A DNA stretch of 6,522 nucleotides from Nitrospira sp. Lineage in GTDB: Bacteria > Nitrospirota > Nitrospiria > Nitrospirales > Nitrospiraceae. Numbering within the stretch: the stretch's first letter is position 1; every line of letters starts with the position of its first letter. Below, one piece after another: positions 4,914 to 6,522 of the stretch. The DNA is taken from positions 1 through 6,522 of the forward strand of contig JAICVE010000162.1 in the NCBI GenBank assembly GCA_025935475.1. The letters are read 5' to 3'. The notes beneath the pieces are model-generated. The model was not told where the DNA came from and searched no databases. It worked only from the letters and a program-made list of their open reading frames with translations. Made by a program: the position numbers and the translations under genes.

Positions 4914-6522
4914 CTACTTCTCATCGTCATCGGAGCCACGCTTCCGACTTTGCTTCGCGGCTCGGCCAAGACTCTGATCCGGCGCCCCCTGCGAAGCATG
5001 GTACTCATCCACATGCCGCCGCTCGGAGTCTAGTTGGTGGTCCCGAAGGCTCAGTGCAATCTTGCGTTCCTCCCGATCCACCTTGATGATCTTCGCGGCA
5101 ACCTCATCCTGCAATTTGAACTTCTCTTCTAGCTTGGCGCTCTGATCCAACCCGGCCTCGCTGATGTGGATCAGACCTTCGACGCCACCTTCAAGCTCCA
5201 CGAAAATGCCGAAATCCGCCACCTTACTGACCTTCCCGGTGGCCGAATCCCCAATGCGGTACCGCGCAGGAATTTCGTCATCCCATGGATCACGTGTCAA
5301 CTGCTTGTAGCCCAGGGATAGCCGCTCCTTTTCCTTGTCGATGCGAAGGACCACGGCCTCAACCTTCTGACTTTTCTTGAAGATTTCCGATGGATGCTTG
5401 ATGTGCTTCGTCCAAGACATATCCGAGATATGGATCAATCCGTCGATCCCTTCGTCCAAACCGATGAACGCGCCGAAATCCGTCAGGCTCTTCACCTTCC
5501 CTTCAATGCGGGTTCCGATCGGATACTTGCCTTCCACCATGTCCCAAGGATTGGGCGCTGTCTGCTTCATGCCCAGCGAAATCTTGCGGCTGGCCGGATC
5601 GACATTCAGCACGGCGGCTTCGACTTGATCACCGATGGCCACGACACGGGACGGATGGCGGACTTCGTGCGTCCAGGACATCTCCGAGACATGGACCAGG
5701 CCTTCGACGCCCGGCTCGAGTTCCACAAACGCGCCATAATCGGTCAGGCTCACGACCCGACCCTTCACGCGTGTGCCGCTCGGATATTTGCCGGCCACGT
5801 TGGTCCAAGGATCAGCCGACTTTTGCTTCAGACCCAGCGAAATCCTGCCGGTTTCACGGTCGTACTTGAGTACGCTCACTTCGACACGGTCGCCGACATT
5901 GAACATTTCCGACGGATGCCCTACACGGCCCCAGGACATATCCGTGATGTGGAGCAGGCCATCGATGCCGCCGAGGTCGATGAAGGCTCCGTAGTCGGTA
6001 ATGTTTTTGACCATGCCCTGAATCAACTGCCCTTCCTTCAACGTGGCCAGGGTGGTCTGGCGCTTCTTGTCCCTGGTTTCCTCAAGCAGAACGCGGCGAG
6101 AGACGACCACGTTGCCGCGGCGGTGGTTAATCTTGATGATTTTCATCGGAAACGTGCGTCCGACCAATCCGTCGAGATCGCGCACAGGATGCAGATCAAT
6201 TTGTGATCCGGGCAGGAACGCCTTGACGCCGATGTCCACCATCATGCCGCCCTTGATCCGGGAGACGACCTTGCCGTCGATGCTTTTCTCTTCCTTGTAC
6301 AGCTTTTCCAGTTCTTCCCAAATTTTCATCTTGTCGGCTTTTTCTTTGGAAAGAATCAGATTGCCGTCGGCGTCCTCGCATTCTTCGATATAGACTTGAA
6401 TGCGGTCGCCGATCTTCAGCTGCTGCAGATCGTCAGGGGAGAATTGATCGCTCGGGATCATCCCTTCGGACTTGTAACCGATGTCGACGACGACTTTATC
6501 TTTGGTTAACGCGACGACCCGA
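4914..6522 (-). CDS. rpsA: 30S ribosomal protein S1, six S1 domains; 5' end outside window
   Basis: 535 complete codons are visible. The frame stays open to the window edge: the 20 codons above the Met at 6461 read RVVALTKDKVVVDIGYKSEG, the first S1 domain, so that Met is internal. The full protein should be about 30-45 residues longer, the usual RpsA length. Six OB-fold S1 domains follow in order, counted on visible residues: domain 1 (1-60), 2 (80-146, SIDGKVVSRIKGGMMVDIG), 3 (164-232), 4 (249-320), 5 (336-406) and 6 (423-493). Domains 3-5 carry the strong RNA-binding signature T-D-Y/F-G-A-F with GLxHxxxMSW. Domains 1-2 are divergent, as in E. coli, where they dock S1 to the ribosome through S2 while 3-6 bind mRNA. 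A charged tail ends RKRGSDDDEK. S1 helps mRNAs, especially structured or weak-Shine-Dalgarno ones, enter the 30S subunit. It heads the visible minus-strand run toward sppA and ihfB. Confidence 0.97.
   Translation of the reverse strand, partial: RVVALTKDKVVVDIGYKSEGMIPSDQFSPDDLQQLKIGDRIQVYIEECEDADGNLILSKEKADKMKIWEELEKLYKEEKSIDGKVVSRIKGGMMVDIGVKAFLPGSQIDLHPVRDLDGLVGRTFPMKIIKINHRRGNVVVSRRVLLEETRDKKRQTTLATLKEGQLIQGMVKNITDYGAFIDLGGIDGLLHITDMSWGRVGHPSEMFNVGDRVEVSVLKYDRETGRISLGLKQKSADPWTNVAGKYPSGTRVKGRVVSLTDYGAFVELEPGVEGLVHVSEMSWTHEVRHPSRVVAIGDQVEAAVLNVDPASRKISLGMKQTAPNPWDMVEGKYPIGTRIEGKVKSLTDFGAFIGLDEGIDGLIHISDMSWTKHIKHPSEIFKKSQKVEAVVLRIDKEKERLSLGYKQLTRDPWDDEIPARYRIGDSATGKVSKVADFGIFVELEGGVEGLIHISEAGLDQSAKLEEKFKLQDEVAAKIIKVDREERKIALSLRDHQLDSERRHVDEYHASQGAPDQSLGRAAKQSRKRGSDDDEK

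Noticed and set aside
5394..6206. 270-codon plus-strand open frame across the S1 gene
   Set aside because: It is antisense to the clearly coding rpsA, its peptide is low in recognisable motifs and rich in His/Arg/Asp as expected from a mirrored frame, and no ribosome binding site stands out.
4914..6461. Taking the Met at 6461 as the start of ribosomal protein S1
   Set aside because: The frame continues upstream to the window edge with typical S1 domain 1 sequence (VVVDIGYKSEG), so the Met is internal and the gene is cut by the window.

Overview
The window looks like chromosomal DNA of a GC-rich, Gram-negative-type bacterium. It encodes a lipoprotein, a membrane-anchored signal peptide peptidase and a D,D-carboxypeptidase. 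The gene order rpsA, sppA, ihfB-like, PCP_red-repeat protein, together with the style of the small CxxC protein, suggests Nitrospira or a relative in Nitrospirota. That assignment is inference from gene content and memory of the phylum, not from a search. I see no mobile element, CRISPR array, tRNA or rRNA.

Right half (about 2603-6522), all on the minus strand and read from high to low coordinates: ribosomal protein S1 (5' end beyond the window), then signal peptide peptidase SppA, then an IHF-beta/HU family DNA-bending protein, then a 333-residue cysteine-free protein built from four PCP_red-like repeats plus a possible half repeat. Gaps are 58, 50 and 25 bases, so this may be one transcript. 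A 10-bp GC hairpin sits between rpsA and sppA. A second hairpin lies in the convergent gap below the PCP_red gene and may end transcription from both sides.

Centre (2015-2602): a divergent intergenic region of about 200 bases carries two sigma70-like promoters back to back and several short inverted repeats. Rightward it drives one 106-residue protein of unknown function, whose very strong ribosome binding site faces a complementary anti-Shine-Dalgarno stretch. Leftward it drives a secreted lipoprotein.

Left half (1-2014), minus strand: a lipoprotein predicted to fold as a seven-bladed FG-GAP/VCBS beta-propeller. It is followed by a second promoter (TTGACA, 17 bp, TAAAGT) and a tight three-gene cluster: a 66-residue two-helix membrane protein, a 62-residue CxxC/CxxC zinc-ribbon protein, and a D-alanyl-D-alanine carboxypeptidase (family S11) cut by the window edge after its SxxK motif. 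The left half is therefore mostly cell-envelope functions; the right half is translation, membrane protein quality control and nucleoid architecture, plus the unexplained PCP_red-repeat protein.
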